From Alicyclobacillus sendaiensis NBRC 100866 (GTDB lineage: Bacteria; Bacillota; Bacilli; Alicyclobacillales; Alicyclobacillaceae): a stretch of DNA of 44,506 nt. Of this stretch, positions 16,300 to 25,255 are shown one piece after another; the stretch's first letter is position 1; every line of letters starts with the position of its first letter. The stretch spans positions 1-44,506 of the forward strand of contig NZ_BCRQ01000018.1 of NCBI RefSeq assembly GCF_001552675.1, read 5' to 3'. The position numbers were made by a program, and so were the translations under genes. Under the pieces are notes generated by a model. It was not told where the DNA came from. It was given only the letters and a program-made list of their open reading frames with translations, and searched no databases.

Positions 16300-18690
16300 G
16301 TGGGACTCCTCAAACAGGTCTTCAACGCGAACGAACGTGAAATCGCCCGATTGCGCCGCATGGTGGATCGGATCAATGCATTAGAGCCTGAATTCGAAAA
16401 GATGTCGGACGACGAGCTGCGCTCGATGACGGCGAAGTTCCGCGAGCGCCTGGCGAACGGCGAAAAGTTGGACAATCTGCTGTACGAGGCGTTTGCCGTC
16501 GTGCGCGAGGCGGCCAAGCGCGTGTTGGGCCAGCGCCACTTCGACGTGCAGCTCATGGGCGGCATTGTGTTGCACGAAGGCCGCGTCGCGGAGATGAAGA
16601 CGGGCGAAGGCAAGACGCTCGTGGCCACGTTGCCGGCATATCTGAATGCGCTCACGGGCGAAGGCGTGCACGTCGTCACTGTGAACGACTATCTGGCGAA
16701 GCGCGACGCCGAATACACGGGCAAAGTGCATCGGTTCTTGGGCCTCACGGTCGGCTACAACGGTCCCGATATGACGCCCGCGCAAAAGCGCGAAGCGTAC
16801 CGCGCCGATATCACGTACGGCACCAACAACGAGTTTGGCTTTGATTACCTGCGCGACAACATGGTGATGTCGCTCGAGGACATGGTGCAGCGCAAGCTCC
16901 ACTACGCCATCGTGGACGAGGTGGACTCCATCCTCATCGACGAAGCGCGGACGCCACTCATCATCTCGGGACCGGCTGAAAAGTCGGCCGATTTGTATTT
17001 CCGCGCGGACATGTTCGTGCGCCGCCTGAAGCCCGGGGAAGATTACGAGATCGACGAAAAGATGCGCACCGCCAACCTGACCGAGTCCGGCGTGAAGAAG
17101 GCCGAGCAGTTCTTCCGCGTGGAGAATCTGTTCGATCCCGACAACGTCACGCTGATGCACCACATCACGCAGGCGCTGAAGGCGCACGGCCTCATGAAGC
17201 GCGACAAGGATTACGTCGTGATTGGCGACGAGGTGCACATCGTCGACGAATTCACCGGGCGCATCCTCCACGGCCGGCGCTACAGCGAGGGATTGCATCA
17301 GGCCATCGAGGCCAAGGAAGGGGTCAAGGTCCAGAACGAGTCGAAGACGCTCGCGACCATCACCCTCCAGAACTACTTCCGCATGTACGAGAAGCTGGCC
17401 GGCATGACGGGCACCGCCAAGACGGAGGAGAAGGAGTTCATCGAGATCTACGGCATGGACGTGGTGGTCATTCCGACCAACCGCCCGATGATCCGCGTCG
17501 ATCTCGACGACGTCGTGTACAAGACGGAGCGGGCCAAGTTCCGCGCGGTGGTGGAAGAGGTGGCGCGGCGGCACGCCAAGGGGCAGCCGGTGCTTGTGGG
17601 CACCACGTCCATCGAAAAATCGGAGATCCTCTCGCGCATGCTGCACGAGCGCGGCATCCCGCACCAGGTGCTGAACGCCAAGCACCACGAGCGCGAGGCC
17701 GAGATCGTCGCGCTCGCCGGCCAGCGCGGCATGGTGACCATCGCCACCAACATGGCGGGCCGCGGCACGGACATCATCCTCGGCGAGGGCGTGGCGGAGC
17801 TCGGCGGACTGCACATCATCGGCACCGAGCGGCACGAGAGCCGGCGGATCGACAACCAGCTGCGCGGCCGCGCGGGGCGCCAGGGAGATCCGGGTTCGTC
17901 CCAGTTCTTCCTCTCGCTCGAGGACGACTTGCTGCGGCTCTTCGGATCGGACAACATCAAGCGTCTGATGGACCGCCTCGGCCTCGACGAGGATCAGCCC
18001 ATCGAGCAGAAGATGCTGACCAACGCCATCGAGCGGGCGCAGAAGAAGGTCGAGGGCAACAACTATGACCTCCGCAAACACGTGCTCCGCTACGACGACG
18101 TGCTCAACAAGCAGCGCGAGGTCATCTATCGCCAGCGCCGGCAAATCCTCGAGCGCGAAGATCTGCAGAGTATCGTGGAGGGCATGCTCGAGGACCTCAT
18201 CGATCACATGCTCGAGGTGTACTGCTCCGAAGAGCAGGTGCCGGAGGACTGGGATCTGCAGGCGCTCATTCAGTACGCGGAGCACCACTTCCTGCACCCG
18301 GGCCAGGTGACGGTCGAGGAGCTGCGCAAGCTGGACCGGGACGAGATCAAGGCGCGGTTGCTCGAGCTCGGGAAAGAGAATTACCACAAGCGGCGCGAGG
18401 AGCTCGGCGAGATCATGCATCAGCTCGAGCGGCTCGTGCTCTTGCGCGCGGTGGACTCGAAGTGGATGGACCACATCGACGCAATGGACCAGTTCCGCCA
18501 GAGCGTCCACCTGCGCTCGTACGGGCAGGCCGATCCGCTCGTCATCTACCAAAAGGAAGGCTTCGAGATGTTTGAGGCGATGATCCATTCCATCGAGGAA
18601 GAGGTCATCCTCTACGTGTTCAAAGCGAACGTGCAGGCGGTCCCGCAGCAGCCGGTGGGGCACGGCGCCGTGCCGGTGCAGGGAGGGTGA
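16300..18690 (+). CDS. secA: preprotein translocase ATPase SecA, without the C-terminal zinc motif
   Basis: This 796-residue motor drives secretory preproteins through SecYEG. Visible elements are Walker A TGEGKT (101-106), the Walker B/DEAD-like [25 protein letters not shown] and [15 protein letters not shown] of the second motor domain, and the scaffold and wing region to the end. GTG 16300 gives the standard start [14 protein letters not shown] and has GGGGGTG upstream. The C-terminus stops at about residue 796 with a proline/glycine tail. The zinc-binding C.C...C(C/H) tail, which contacts SecB or lipids in many bacteria, is missing. The gene has its own promoter and precedes prfB. Confidence 0.96.
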   Translation: MGLLKQVFNANEREIARLRRMVDRINALEPEFEKMSDDELRSMTAKFRERLANGEKLDNLLYEAFAVVREAAKRVLGQRHFDVQLMGGIVLHEGRVAEMKTGEGKTLVATLPAYLNALTGEGVHVVTVNDYLAKRDAEYTGKVHRFLGLTVGYNGPDMTPAQKREAYRADITYGTNNEFGFDYLRDNMVMSLEDMVQRKLHYAIVDEVDSILIDEARTPLIISGPAEKSADLYFRADMFVRRLKPGEDYEIDEKMRTANLTESGVKKAEQFFRVENLFDPDNVTLMHHITQALKAHGLMKRDKDYVVIGDEVHIVDEFTGRILHGRRYSEGLHQAIEAKEGVKVQNESKTLATITLQNYFRMYEKLAGMTGTAKTEEKEFIEIYGMDVVVIPTNRPMIRVDLDDVVYKTERAKFRAVVEEVARRHAKGQPVLVGTTSIEKSEILSRMLHERGIPHQVLNAKHHEREAEIVALAGQRGMVTIATNMAGRGTDIILGEGVAELGGLHIIGTERHESRRIDNQLRGRAGRQGDPGSSQFFLSLEDDLLRLFGSDNIKRLMDRLGLDEDQPIEQKMLTNAIERAQKKVEGNNYDLRKHVLRYDDVLNKQREVIYRQRRQILEREDLQSIVEGMLEDLIDHMLEVYCSEEQVPEDWDLQALIQYAEHHFLHPGQVTVEELRKLDRDEIKARLLELGKENYHKRREELGEIMHQLERLVLLRAVDSKWMDHIDAMDQFRQSVHLRSYGQADPLVIYQKEGFEMFEAMIHSIEEEVILYVFKANVQAVPQQPVGHGAVPVQGG

Positions 18691-18836
18691 CGGCGCGGCG
18701 CGGGTGCCGCATCCCGCCGCATGGGCTTTCGCTGCGCCGCAGGCCTTGGCCCGTTCACGGCGAAGCCGAGGCACGCTTGAGGCCGCAAGGGGCTGAGGTG
18801 GCGCCGTCCAGCCCGCGCACGCGGCGGCCCTCCGTT

Positions 18837-18845
18837 TGATACAAT
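18837..18845 (+). promoter_or_regulatory. extended -10 promoter upstream of prfB
   Basis: TG-A-TACAAT is an extended -10 element 35 bases before the preferred prfB start. No good -35 hexamer is seen, which the extended -10 can compensate. Confidence 0.5.
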
Positions 18846-18879
18846 AGCCAGCGAAACATAGCAAGGAGTGATGCATCTC

Positions 18880-20032
18880 ATGGCAGAGACGTACGGCGAG
18901 CTTCGCCAAGAGTTGAAGAGCATGGCCACCCGGTTGGCGGACTTCGGGAGGTCTCTTTGACGTCGCGGGCAAGGAGCACCGCATCGCCACGCTCGAGGCG
19001 CTGATGGCTGCGCCTGACTTCTGGGACGATCCCGACCGCGCCCAGAAGATCATCGCGGAGATGAACGGCATCAAGTCGGTCGTCGACACGATGAAGCGGC
19101 TCGAATCGCTTCACCAGGACGCCGAGGTGGCGCTCCAGCTTGCGCAGGAGGAGGACGATCCCGACCTGTTCGCCGAGGCCAACCGCCTCGCGGACCAGTT
19201 GAAGTCCGAGATGGACGAGTTCGAGCTGCAGCTGATGCTGTCCGGCGAGTACGACAAGAACAACGCCATCCTCGAGCTTCACCCCGGCGCGGGCGGCACG
19301 GAGTCGCAGGACTGGGCCTCCATGCTCCTGCGCATGTACACGCGCTGGGCCGAAGATCATGGGTACAAGGTCGAGGTGCTCGACTACCTGCCGGGCGAGG
19401 AGGCGGGGATCAAGAGCGTCACGCTGCTCGTCAAGGGCCACAACGCGTACGGGTACCTGAAGGCGGAGAAGGGCGTCCACCGCTTGGTCCGCATCTCCCC
19501 CTTCGACGCGTCGGGGCGGCGGCACACGTCGTTTGCGTCGGTGGACGTCATCCCTGAGATTGCGGAGGACGACGATTCCATCGAGATCCGGCCCGAGGAG
19601 CTGCGCATCGACACGTATCGCTCGACGGGCGCGGGCGGCCAGCACGTGAACACCACCGACTCGGCGGTTCGCATCACGCACATCCCGACCGGCATTGTGG
19701 TCACGTGCCAGAGCGAGCGGTCCCAGATCCAGAACCGCGCGCGCGCCATGGAGATCCTGAAATCGCGCCTGGCGGCGCGGCGCCGGGAGGAGCGGGAGCA
19801 GGAGCTCGCGCAGCTGCGCGGCGAGCAGAAGGAAATCGCCTGGGGCAGCCAGATCCGCTCGTATGTGTTTCACCCGTACTCGCTGGTGAAGGATCACCGG
19901 ACGAACTACGAGACGTCCAACACGCAGGCGGTGATGGACGGCGAGATCGACCCGTTCATTCACGCGTACCTCCGGTGGGAACTCGCGCGCGAGCAGCAGC
20001 GTGCGAACGAGGCCGTGCGGGACGCGACATAA
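18880..20032 (+). CDS. prfB: peptide chain release factor 2, with programmed +1 frameshift
   Basis: RF2 releases proteins at UGA and UAA. The gene is read in two frames: 18880-18957 gives the first 26 residues ([12 protein letters not shown]...RLADFGRSL), then ribosomes slip +1 at CTT TGA C and continue from 18959 in the main frame ([15 protein letters not shown]). The product is about 383 residues. Seen later are the UGA-specificity tripeptide SPF in [12 protein letters not shown] and the catalytic GGQ in [13 protein letters not shown] 18871 is an alternative start, but it is only two bases past the AAGGAG. The C-terminus is somewhat longer than in Bacillus, with an acidic/basic helical tail. 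Confidence 0.95.
18946..18961 (+). promoter_or_regulatory. RF2 programmed frameshift site
   Basis: GGGAGG (18946-18951), a three-base spacer, then CTT TGA C (18955-18961). The internal Shine-Dalgarno at this exact spacing and the slippery CTT before a UGA stop are the classical autoregulatory element: low RF2 lets the ribosome pause and shift +1. Confidence 0.95.
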
Positions 20033-20057
20033 CATCGGGCAAAAGATCGAAGACTAG

Positions 20058-20088
20058 GGCCGAGTGGGCATCCCGCTCGGCCTCTGTA
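20058..20088 (+). terminator. intrinsic terminator after prfB
   Basis: GGCCGAGTGGG (20058-20068) pairs with CCCGCTCGGCC (20072-20082) through a three-base loop with one G-U pair, followed by a T-rich TCTGTATGTCTG. Confidence 0.7.
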
Positions 20089-20150
20089 TGTCTGTGACGA
20101 CTTTGTGTAGAATGGAACCGGACTGATATACAAAGAGGAGATGGAGTGCT

Positions 20151-21713
20151 ATGGGAGTGGAGAGCCAGGTCAACACCCGCAGGCAGGTGCCGCCGCACGT
20201 CTTCGTGCTGTTTGGCGCAACGGGCGATCTCGCCCACCGCAAGCTGTTCCCGGCGCTGTATCAGTTGGAGAAAAAGGGGCTCTTGCCGGACGGGATGAGC
20301 ATCGTCGGGACCGCGCGCCGCAGCTACACGGACGATTCGTTCCGCGACGAGGTGCGCAAGGCGCTCGATTCGTTCGTCAAGGAGGGCGTAGAGGACGAGG
20401 TTTGGTCGCGCCTCGCGCCGCGCATCCACTACATCTCGGGCAACGTGGACAACGAGGATGACTTCAGGAAGCTCGCCGAGTTCGTGGCCGAGATCGAGAA
20501 CGAGAAGGATCACGGCGGGAACCGGCTGTTTTACCTTTCAATGGCGCCGCGCTTTTTCGGCGAGACGGCGCTCAACCTCAAGAAGGCGGGGCTTGCCGAC
20601 ACGAAGGGCTGGCGCCGGCTCATCATCGAGAAGCCGTTCGGACACGACTACCAGTCCGCGGCAGAACTCAACCAGGAGCTGTCGACCGCGTTTTCGGAGG
20701 ACGAGATCTTCCGCATCGATCACTACCTCGGCAAGGAGATGGTGCAGAACATCGAGGTGATTCGGTTCGCCAACTCGATGTTCGGCCCCCTGTGGGACAA
20801 CCGCTCCATCGCCTGCGTGCAGATCACGTCGAGCGAGACGGTCGGCGTCGAGGACCGCGCCTCGTACTACGAGTCGGCCGGAGCGCTGCGCGATATGGTG
20901 CAGAACCACATGCTGCAGATGGTCATGATGGTCGCCATGGAGCCGCCGAGCCGGCTGCACACGGAGGCCATCCGCGACGAGAAGGTGAAGGTGCTGAGGT
21001 CGCTTCGCGCCTTCCGCGAGGACGAGGTCGGGCAGTACGTCGTGCGCGGGCAGTACGCCGCGGGCGAGATCGACGGCAAGCCCGTGCCGGGCTATCGCGA
21101 GGAACCAGGGGTAGCGCCGGACTCGAAGACGGAGACCTTCGTCGCGGCCAAGCTCTTCATCGACAACTTCCGCTGGGCCGGCGTGCCGTTTTACATCCGC
21201 ACCGGCAAGCGGATGCCGAAGAAGTCGACGGAGATTGTCATCCAGTTCCGCAACATGCCGGAGCACCTGTACTTCAACCAGGATGGCAAGCTCGGCCCGA
21301 ATCTGCTCGTCATCCGCATCAACCCGGTCGAAGGCATGTACCTGCAGCTCAACGTGAAGCGGCCGGGCACGGAGAACGTCGTCGTGCCGGTTGCGCTCGA
21401 GTTCAGCCAACCGGCGGACAAGTCTCCCGAGGCGTACGAGCGCCTGCTGCACGACGCCATGCACGGCGATTCGACCTTCTTCACGCGCTGGGACGAGGTG
21501 GCGCTCGCGTGGAAGTTCGTCGATCCCATCGCTCATGCGTTCGCCGAGGACCGCGTGCCGCTCGATACGTACAAGGCCGGCACGTGGGGCCCGAAGGCTT
21601 CGGACGATCTCGTCCAGCCCAACCCGGGCCTGTGGTGGCCGCTCTACGGGAACGAGTCGCCGATGCAGGATCTGGAGCGGGCCGTCGGCCACCTCGTGGA
21701 GGTGAAGCGGTAA
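20151..21713 (+). CDS. zwf: glucose-6-phosphate 1-dehydrogenase
   Basis: This 520-residue enzyme oxidises glucose-6-phosphate to 6-phosphogluconolactone with NADP, the entry to the oxidative pentose phosphate pathway. The coenzyme site is [15 protein letters not shown] near residue 23. The active-site signature is [14 protein letters not shown] with the catalytic histidine, and the IEKPFGHD motif precedes it. Length is normal. The ATG has AAGAGGAG and a second GGAG upstream. The following cyclase-family gene begins at the base after the zwf stop (TAAATG), so they are translated together. No gnd or pgl gene is in the window. Confidence 0.96.
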   Translation: MGVESQVNTRRQVPPHVFVLFGATGDLAHRKLFPALYQLEKKGLLPDGMSIVGTARRSYTDDSFRDEVRKALDSFVKEGVEDEVWSRLAPRIHYISGNVDNEDDFRKLAEFVAEIENEKDHGGNRLFYLSMAPRFFGETALNLKKAGLADTKGWRRLIIEKPFGHDYQSAAELNQELSTAFSEDEIFRIDHYLGKEMVQNIEVIRFANSMFGPLWDNRSIACVQITSSETVGVEDRASYYESAGALRDMVQNHMLQMVMMVAMEPPSRLHTEAIRDEKVKVLRSLRAFREDEVGQYVVRGQYAAGEIDGKPVPGYREEPGVAPDSKTETFVAAKLFIDNFRWAGVPFYIRTGKRMPKKSTEIVIQFRNMPEHLYFNQDGKLGPNLLVIRINPVEGMYLQLNVKRPGTENVVVPVALEFSQPADKSPEAYERLLHDAMHGDSTFFTRWDEVALAWKFVDPIAHAFAEDRVPLDTYKAGTWGPKASDDLVQPNPGLWWPLYGNESPMQDLERAVGHLVEVKR

Positions 21714-22364
21714 ATGGCGAAGGTGTACGACGTGAGCATGCTGATCCACGAGGGCATGCAGGTGTACAAAAACAAAGACGACAAGCGGCCGAAATTCGAG
21801 ACCACGTCCGACTTTCAAACCGGGTCTGCACACGAGACCCGGTTGCACCTGGACGCGCACACCGGCACGCACATCGACGCCGAGCTGCACATGGTGCCGG
21901 GCGGCAAGACCATTGAGGCCGTCGGCCTGGACAAGCTCATCGGCCCGTGCCGCGTGATCGATCTCACCGGCGTGCAGGACGGGATCACGCGCGCCGACCT
22001 CGAGCCGCACGCCCCCAAGGCGGGCGAGTTTCTCCTCTTCAAGACGCGGAACTCGTTCGAGGAGACGTTCAACTTCGAGTTCATCTATCTGAAGGAAGAC
22101 GGCGCCAGGTACCTCGCCGAGATCGGCGTGCGCGGCGTGGGAACGGACGGCCTCGGCGTCGAGCGATCCCAGCCGGATCACGCGACGCACGTCACCCTGC
22201 TGTCCCAGGGCATCGTGGTGCTCGAGGGGTTGCGCCTGAAGGACGTGCCGGCCGGCGAGTATGTCATGGTGGCCCTGCCGCTCAAGCTGACGGGCATCGA
22301 TGCGGCGCCGGCTCGCGTCGTGTTGTTTGATGGACTGGAGTTGGGGTCCCTCGCGTTTGCCTGA
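21714..22364 (+). CDS. cyclase-family (kynurenine-formamidase-like) hydrolase
   Basis: This 216-residue protein carries the metal-binding signature HTGTHIDA (about 43-50) near the N-terminus and a later DGLGVERSQPDHATH segment that supplies further ligands. The family includes N-formylkynurenine formamidases and uncharacterised hydrolases. The start MAKVYDVSMLIHEGM.VY fits the family. No kynurenine-pathway gene is near. Its partner is zwf, immediately upstream with no gap, so the substrate is open. Possible actions on lactones or formamides are speculation from the fold. Confidence 0.78.
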   Translation: MAKVYDVSMLIHEGMQVYKNKDDKRPKFETTSDFQTGSAHETRLHLDAHTGTHIDAELHMVPGGKTIEAVGLDKLIGPCRVIDLTGVQDGITRADLEPHAPKAGEFLLFKTRNSFEETFNFEFIYLKEDGARYLAEIGVRGVGTDGLGVERSQPDHATHVTLLSQGIVVLEGLRLKDVPAGEYVMVALPLKLTGIDAAPARVVLFDGLELGSLAFA

Positions 22365-22420
22365 TCTGTGTGGTGCGATCGCGACGCTTCCGCCTTTGCC
22401 CCGCGGTGCGCTTCTTCGCA

Positions 22421-22449
22421 GTGACAACATGGTCGCGATGTGATATACT
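22421..22449 (+). promoter_or_regulatory. strong promoter of the CAT-anticodon tRNA
   Basis: GTGACA (22421-22426), exactly 17 bases, then TATACT (22444-22449), which also has the extended TG at 22441-22442. It lies 17 bases before the tRNA. Confidence 0.75.
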
Positions 22450-22465
22450 GTGAACAGAAGTGCGA

Positions 22466-22542
22466 GGGCCCATAGCTCAGTCGGTCAGAGCGGCCGGCTC
22501 ATAACCGGTTGGTCCCAGGTTCAAGTCCTGGTGGGCCCACCA
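22466..22542 (+). tRNA. tRNA with CAT anticodon (Met, or Ile2 after lysidine modification)
   Basis: A complete 77-base cloverleaf includes the encoded CCA. The acceptor GGGCCCA pairs with TGGGCCC, the D arm is GCTCAGTCGGTCAGAGC, the anticodon loop is CTCATAA with CAT at 22500-22502, and the T arm is CCAGGTTCAAGTCCTGG. The G-rich acceptor and the loop resemble tRNA-Ile2 (CAT read as k2CAU) at least as much as elongator Met. It is not an initiator, since the acceptor is fully paired at position 1. Confidence 0.92.
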
Positions 22543-22554
22543 CGGGTGCAGAAC

Positions 22555-22598
22555 GCCCCGAAACGCCCGACGACGGGACGTTTCGGGGCTGTGGCTTT
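22555..22598 (+). terminator. terminator after the tRNA
   Basis: GCCCCGAAACG (22555-22565) pairs perfectly with CGTTTCGGGGC (22579-22589), with an inner CCCG/CGGG stem, and is followed by TGTGGCTTTT. It ends the tRNA transcript. Confidence 0.75.
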
Positions 22599-22707
22599 TG
22601 GGCGGCAGGGGACGAGCGCAAGGCGCTCCGGGCAGGCGTTGGCCAGGGCGCATGGGCGAGGGGGTGAGGACGGGCCAGTTGGGGTTGGCTACCGGCCCAC
22701 GGTGGGC

Positions 22708-23556
22708 ATGGTGCTGCAGGATCCGAGCATTTGGATTTGCGTCGGCATCGCGATTTTGCTGATCGCGGTGGGGCTTCTCAGGCGCCGCGCGTTGGAAGCG
22801 CACGGAGCCAAAGGACTGTTGACCGCCTTTTGGACCCTATCCTGTCTACCGCTTCTCATGGCGCTCTACATCTTCGTCACAGGACTTCAGAGCGGGTGGC
22901 GGATCGTGGGCAGCGTGCTGCAGGTGCGCACGGACGCTGGTATGGCCGAGATCGATCTCGCCCGCGCCCACGCAGCCTGGGTGACGCAAAACGGGCTGTA
23001 CGCGCTGGCGGATCGGGTGCTCGGGACGAGCGCAGGCGCGTACGCGAGCGGCCTGTTTCGTCTCAACAATGGGGAGTTTGCACACGTGTATGAACTCGCG
23101 GGTGTGCCTCGGCTCGCCGTATCGGACGGCCACACGCTCGTCGTGCTCGCGACACCCGGCCTCGGCGCGCTCGCGCGTCACGTCGCCATGGGTGCGATTC
23201 CCCCGGTGCCGCCAGTGAGTGTCTTCCCGGTCCATCCCCTTGCGGGCGTCGTCACTCTTGTCGTGTGTGCGGCCATGGTCGTCGTGCATGTGGCCATGTG
23301 GCGTCATTACCGCATGCGCGTGCCGGATCGCGTGACGTCGCACTGGGGCGTGACGGGGCGTCCCGACGGGTATATGCGGAGGGCCAGTTTCTACCGTTGG
23401 GGAATTGGCATGGCGATTGGCCTGGGCGTCTTGTTCACGTTCATCTCGTGCATGACGTGGGCAGGATGTCTCCTTGGGGCCATCGTGGAAGTGCTCGTCG
23501 CCGTGCTTTGGGGCGCCGTGTGGCGGGCGAACCTCGGCACGCCGCGCACCGCCTGA
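22708..23556 (+). CDS. DUF1648-containing multi-pass membrane protein
   Basis: This 282-residue protein has two N-terminal membrane helices (about 8-24 and 36-53). A soluble middle (about 55-165) resembles a bacterial PH-like fold with VLQVRTDAGMAEIDL. A helix around VVTLVVCAAMVVVHVAMW precedes the DUF1648 motif VPDRVTSHWGVTGRPDGYM, then two further helices follow near the C-terminus. DUF1648 is found in SdpI-type immunity/signal proteins and their relatives; the function here is unknown. ATG 22708 is the best start but has a weak Shine-Dalgarno; GTG 22702 and GTG 22711 are alternatives. It stands alone between the tRNA and a small membrane peptide. Confidence 0.65.
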   Translation: MVLQDPSIWICVGIAILLIAVGLLRRRALEAHGAKGLLTAFWTLSCLPLLMALYIFVTGLQSGWRIVGSVLQVRTDAGMAEIDLARAHAAWVTQNGLYALADRVLGTSAGAYASGLFRLNNGEFAHVYELAGVPRLAVSDGHTLVVLATPGLGALARHVAMGAIPPVPPVSVFPVHPLAGVVTLVVCAAMVVVHVAMWRHYRMRVPDRVTSHWGVTGRPDGYMRRASFYRWGIGMAIGLGVLFTFISCMTWAGCLLGAIVEVLVAVLWGAVWRANLGTPRTA

Positions 23557-23659
23557 GGATGTGTCGACCGTTTCGCGCTGGCCGGGACAAAGACCGCGTC
23601 CTTTCGGCGGCCTGTTTCTCCGTAGCATGGTGGTGATCCTCGGGGAGGGAGCGGCCATC

Positions 23660-23764
23660 ATGTACGGCGGATGCTTTGGCGCCTACACGCAGTGGGCCGT
23701 GGTGTTTCTGATCATCTTCGTGCTGTTCTTCCTGCTGGTTCCGGCGTACAACAACGGCGTCTGA
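23660..23764 (+). CDS. 34-residue YjcZ-like membrane peptide
   Basis: MYGGCFGAYTQWAVV begins a 34-residue peptide that is nearly all one hydrophobic helix (AVVFLIIFVLFFLLVPAY), with a glycine/tyrosine-rich head. This is the plan of the small YjcZ/SpoVM-like sporulation-associated peptides in Bacillus relatives. A strong GGGAGGGAG at 23643-23651 sits eight bases before the ATG. Such peptides are often missed because of size. Assignment to a family is by pattern only. Confidence 0.6.
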   Translation: MYGGCFGAYTQWAVVFLIIFVLFFLLVPAYNNGV

Positions 23765-23788
23765 GCTGGTGGCGTCGGAACGCCGTAA

Positions 23789-24611
23789 TCAGTCATTTAC
23801 CTCTCGCGGCATGGAATGCTCAGGCTTCGGGGATGGACTGGCGGGCTGCTCACTCGGGATGCGGCCTGCCTTTTTCACCTTGAACAAAAGGCTGCGCCCC
23901 TCGCTCCGGGACGCAGCCTTTGATAGCCGCTCCGGAGACGGCGGCCGAGCTTCACCGACCACCTTGGCGAAACACCATATCCAGAGAGGCCCGTACGCGA
24001 GGAGAATTATGTCACGCACAAACTGGGTTACCGCCCTGTTTTCAATCGCGCTGACGGCGAGTGAAGCCACCTTCTCCAACGCCGTCAGAGCGGCAGACGT
24101 GAGGACCAAGGGCCAAGGGCGGGATGGCAACCATTGCACAGCGGGAGCGAAACTGTGGCGACTATTCTTGCCAAGTCCGCTGGCCACACCAAGACCAGCG
24201 CAACGCCGGTGACTGTGAGGGCACCGAAATCCAACATGAAGGCGGCAATAAAAATCAAAATCTTCACACTTGAAAGCGCAGCTCGATGTTGGGAGGACAG
24301 GGGGGATAGGCGATCTCGGCGGCGCTCATCCACACGAACATGCCCCCAGCGACGATGGGCCCCAGTGAACGCCGCAGACTCGTATGCCAGCGTGGGGTGC
24401 CGCGAAACGGAAAACACGTCTTTGCGGCGAACCAGTTCGTGGTCGCCAGGGTGAAGAAGAGGACGACGAGCGCTGCGGCGGCGTCCGCAATGAGTGGTAC
24501 AGCGTGTCTGGTTTCCAGGAGGTTGATCAGCCAATCGGCAGCCGAGGTAGCAGCGGACAAAGCAAGCGTGACGAGGAGCGACCGAGTTGAATCAGTCTCA
24601 AGGAGGAACAT
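23789..24611 (-). pseudogene. frameshifted multi-pass membrane protein gene
   Basis: Three successive minus-strand frames each carry hydrophobic helices and join end to end. Part 1 (24611 down to about 24270) starts MFLLETDSTRSLLVTLAL and includes ALVVLFFTLATTNWF. Part 2 (about 24270 to 24160) has KILIFIAAFMLDFGALTVTG and VALVLVWPADLARIV. Part 3 (about 24160 to 23940) has LVLTSAALTALEKVASL and VRDIILLAYGPLWIWCF. Joining needs one frame change near 24265-24275 and another near 24130-24170. The last frame then runs through the hairpin at 23887-23921, so the original stop was probably lost too. I do not recognise the parent family. Two sequencing errors would give the same picture. Confidence 0.55.
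23887..23925. terminator. bidirectional terminator hairpin
   Basis: AAAGGCTGCG (23887-23896) pairs perfectly with CGCAGCCTTT (23912-23921), with an inner CCC/GGG. It has T-rich ends on both strands (stronger on the minus strand, where TTTTGTT follows). It separates the small membrane peptide from the decayed gene on the other strand. Confidence 0.65.
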
Positions 24612-24671
24612 CGAACCTCGTTCAACGAAATAGCCACCGGCCAGATGAGGTCTGACACGGTGGCGATGAGG

Positions 24672-24745
24672 TGGAGCGGGTGAGGGGAGTCGAACCCCCG
24701 CCGCCAGCTTGGAAGGCTGGAGTTCTACCGTTGAACTACACCCGC
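24672..24745 (-). tRNA. tRNA-Gly (TCC anticodon)
   Basis: A complete 74-base tRNA with encoded CCA lies on the minus strand. The acceptor GCGGGTG pairs with CACCCGC, the discriminator is T, the D arm is GTTCAACGGTAGAAC, the anticodon stem/loop is CCAGCCTTCCAAGCTGG with TCC at 24713-24711, and the T arm is CGGGGGTTCGACTCCCC. No variable-arm insertion is present. Confidence 0.93.
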
Positions 24746-24759
24746 ATGCGACGGTGATT

Positions 24760-24789
24760 AGTATACCGAATGCGCCCCGGCTTTCGCAA
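24760..24789 (-). promoter_or_regulatory. promoter of tRNA-Gly
   Basis: On the minus strand, TTGCGA (24789-24784), 18 bases, then TATACT (24765-24760), 14 bases before the tRNA. Confidence 0.6.
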
Positions 24790-24872
24790 GAGCATGTTCT
24801 TCTGCAGCCACGCGGCTGTGAAGCCTATGATCCCCTCCAAAAAGTCAACCGGCCCAGGCGGACCGGCCATGC

Positions 24873-24896
24873 GAAGGTAGGAAGGTAGGAAGGTAG
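24873..24896. repeat. three perfect tandem copies of GAAGGTAG
   Basis: The eight-base unit GAAGGTAG is repeated exactly three times in the non-coding stretch between tRNA-Gly and the oxidoreductase promoter. It could vary in copy number between strains. Confidence 0.8.
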
Positions 24897-25014
24897 CAAG
24901 AGGAGTGGCCGTGGCCCAATGAGCCATCAGGCGGGCTGTCGAGCTCATCGGCTCCCGCAGGGTGCCTGGCTGCGGCTGCACCTCGCTCGACCTCCATGTG
25001 AGAGATGGGGTTCG

Positions 25015-25067
25015 GCCGAGGTCGGGGGTGGGTTGAACAACCTCTGGGACCAACGTTCAACCTCGGC
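25015..25067. repeat. nested inverted repeat in non-coding DNA
   Basis: GGTTGAAC (25031-25038) faces GTTCAACC (25055-25062) across 16 bases, and GCCGAGG (25015-25021) faces CCTCGGC (25061-25067) outside it; the right arms overlap by two bases. An AT-rich tract follows (25068-25120). The 510-base gap 24746-25255 holds this, the tandem repeat, the tRNA promoter and the operator region, and no convincing gene. Confidence 0.55.
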
Positions 25068-25191
25068 AAGATTAGATTAACAGTTAGATAGCCCTAACGT
25101 CAATAGTTAGTTTAATATAAGTGCATCTCCACATCCATTCGCGCCGGAGCCCCCTGCGGGTGCAAAATGCGATGCGAGCGGCAACTTGCTC

Positions 25192-25220
25192 TTGACACCT
25201 GATACCCGTATGGGTATATA
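25192..25220 (+). promoter_or_regulatory. sigma-A promoter of the thioredoxin-fold oxidoreductase
   Basis: A perfect TTGACA (25192-25197), 17 bases, then TATATA (25215-25220). The spacer holds the palindrome at 25202-25217, so a bound repressor would block polymerase. Confidence 0.8.
25202..25217. promoter_or_regulatory. CsoR/CstR-type operator candidate
   Basis: ATACCC-GTAT-GGGTAT is an inverted repeat with C/G-tract arms flanked by AT, the design of operators bound by CsoR/CstR/RcnR-family repressors (copper, persulfide or nickel sensors). It overlaps the spacer and -10 of the promoter. No csoR-like gene lies in the window. Confidence 0.55.
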
Positions 25221-25255
25221 GATGTTCAGAGACGTTTTTGGAGGAGGTCGTGTCG

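Noticed and set aside
18958-18960. In-frame TGA in prfB as a nonsense mutation
   Set aside because: It is the programmed RF2 frameshift site, with its internal Shine-Dalgarno and CTTTGAC.
16381-19089. A 902-codon open frame on the minus strand opposite secA and prfB
   Set aside because: It is opposite two certain genes, has no family features or Shine-Dalgarno, and its residue mix (H, L, V, R, D) is the usual antisense artefact of GC-rich DNA. Similar frames opposite flgK/flgL, zwf and glcD were dropped for the same reason.
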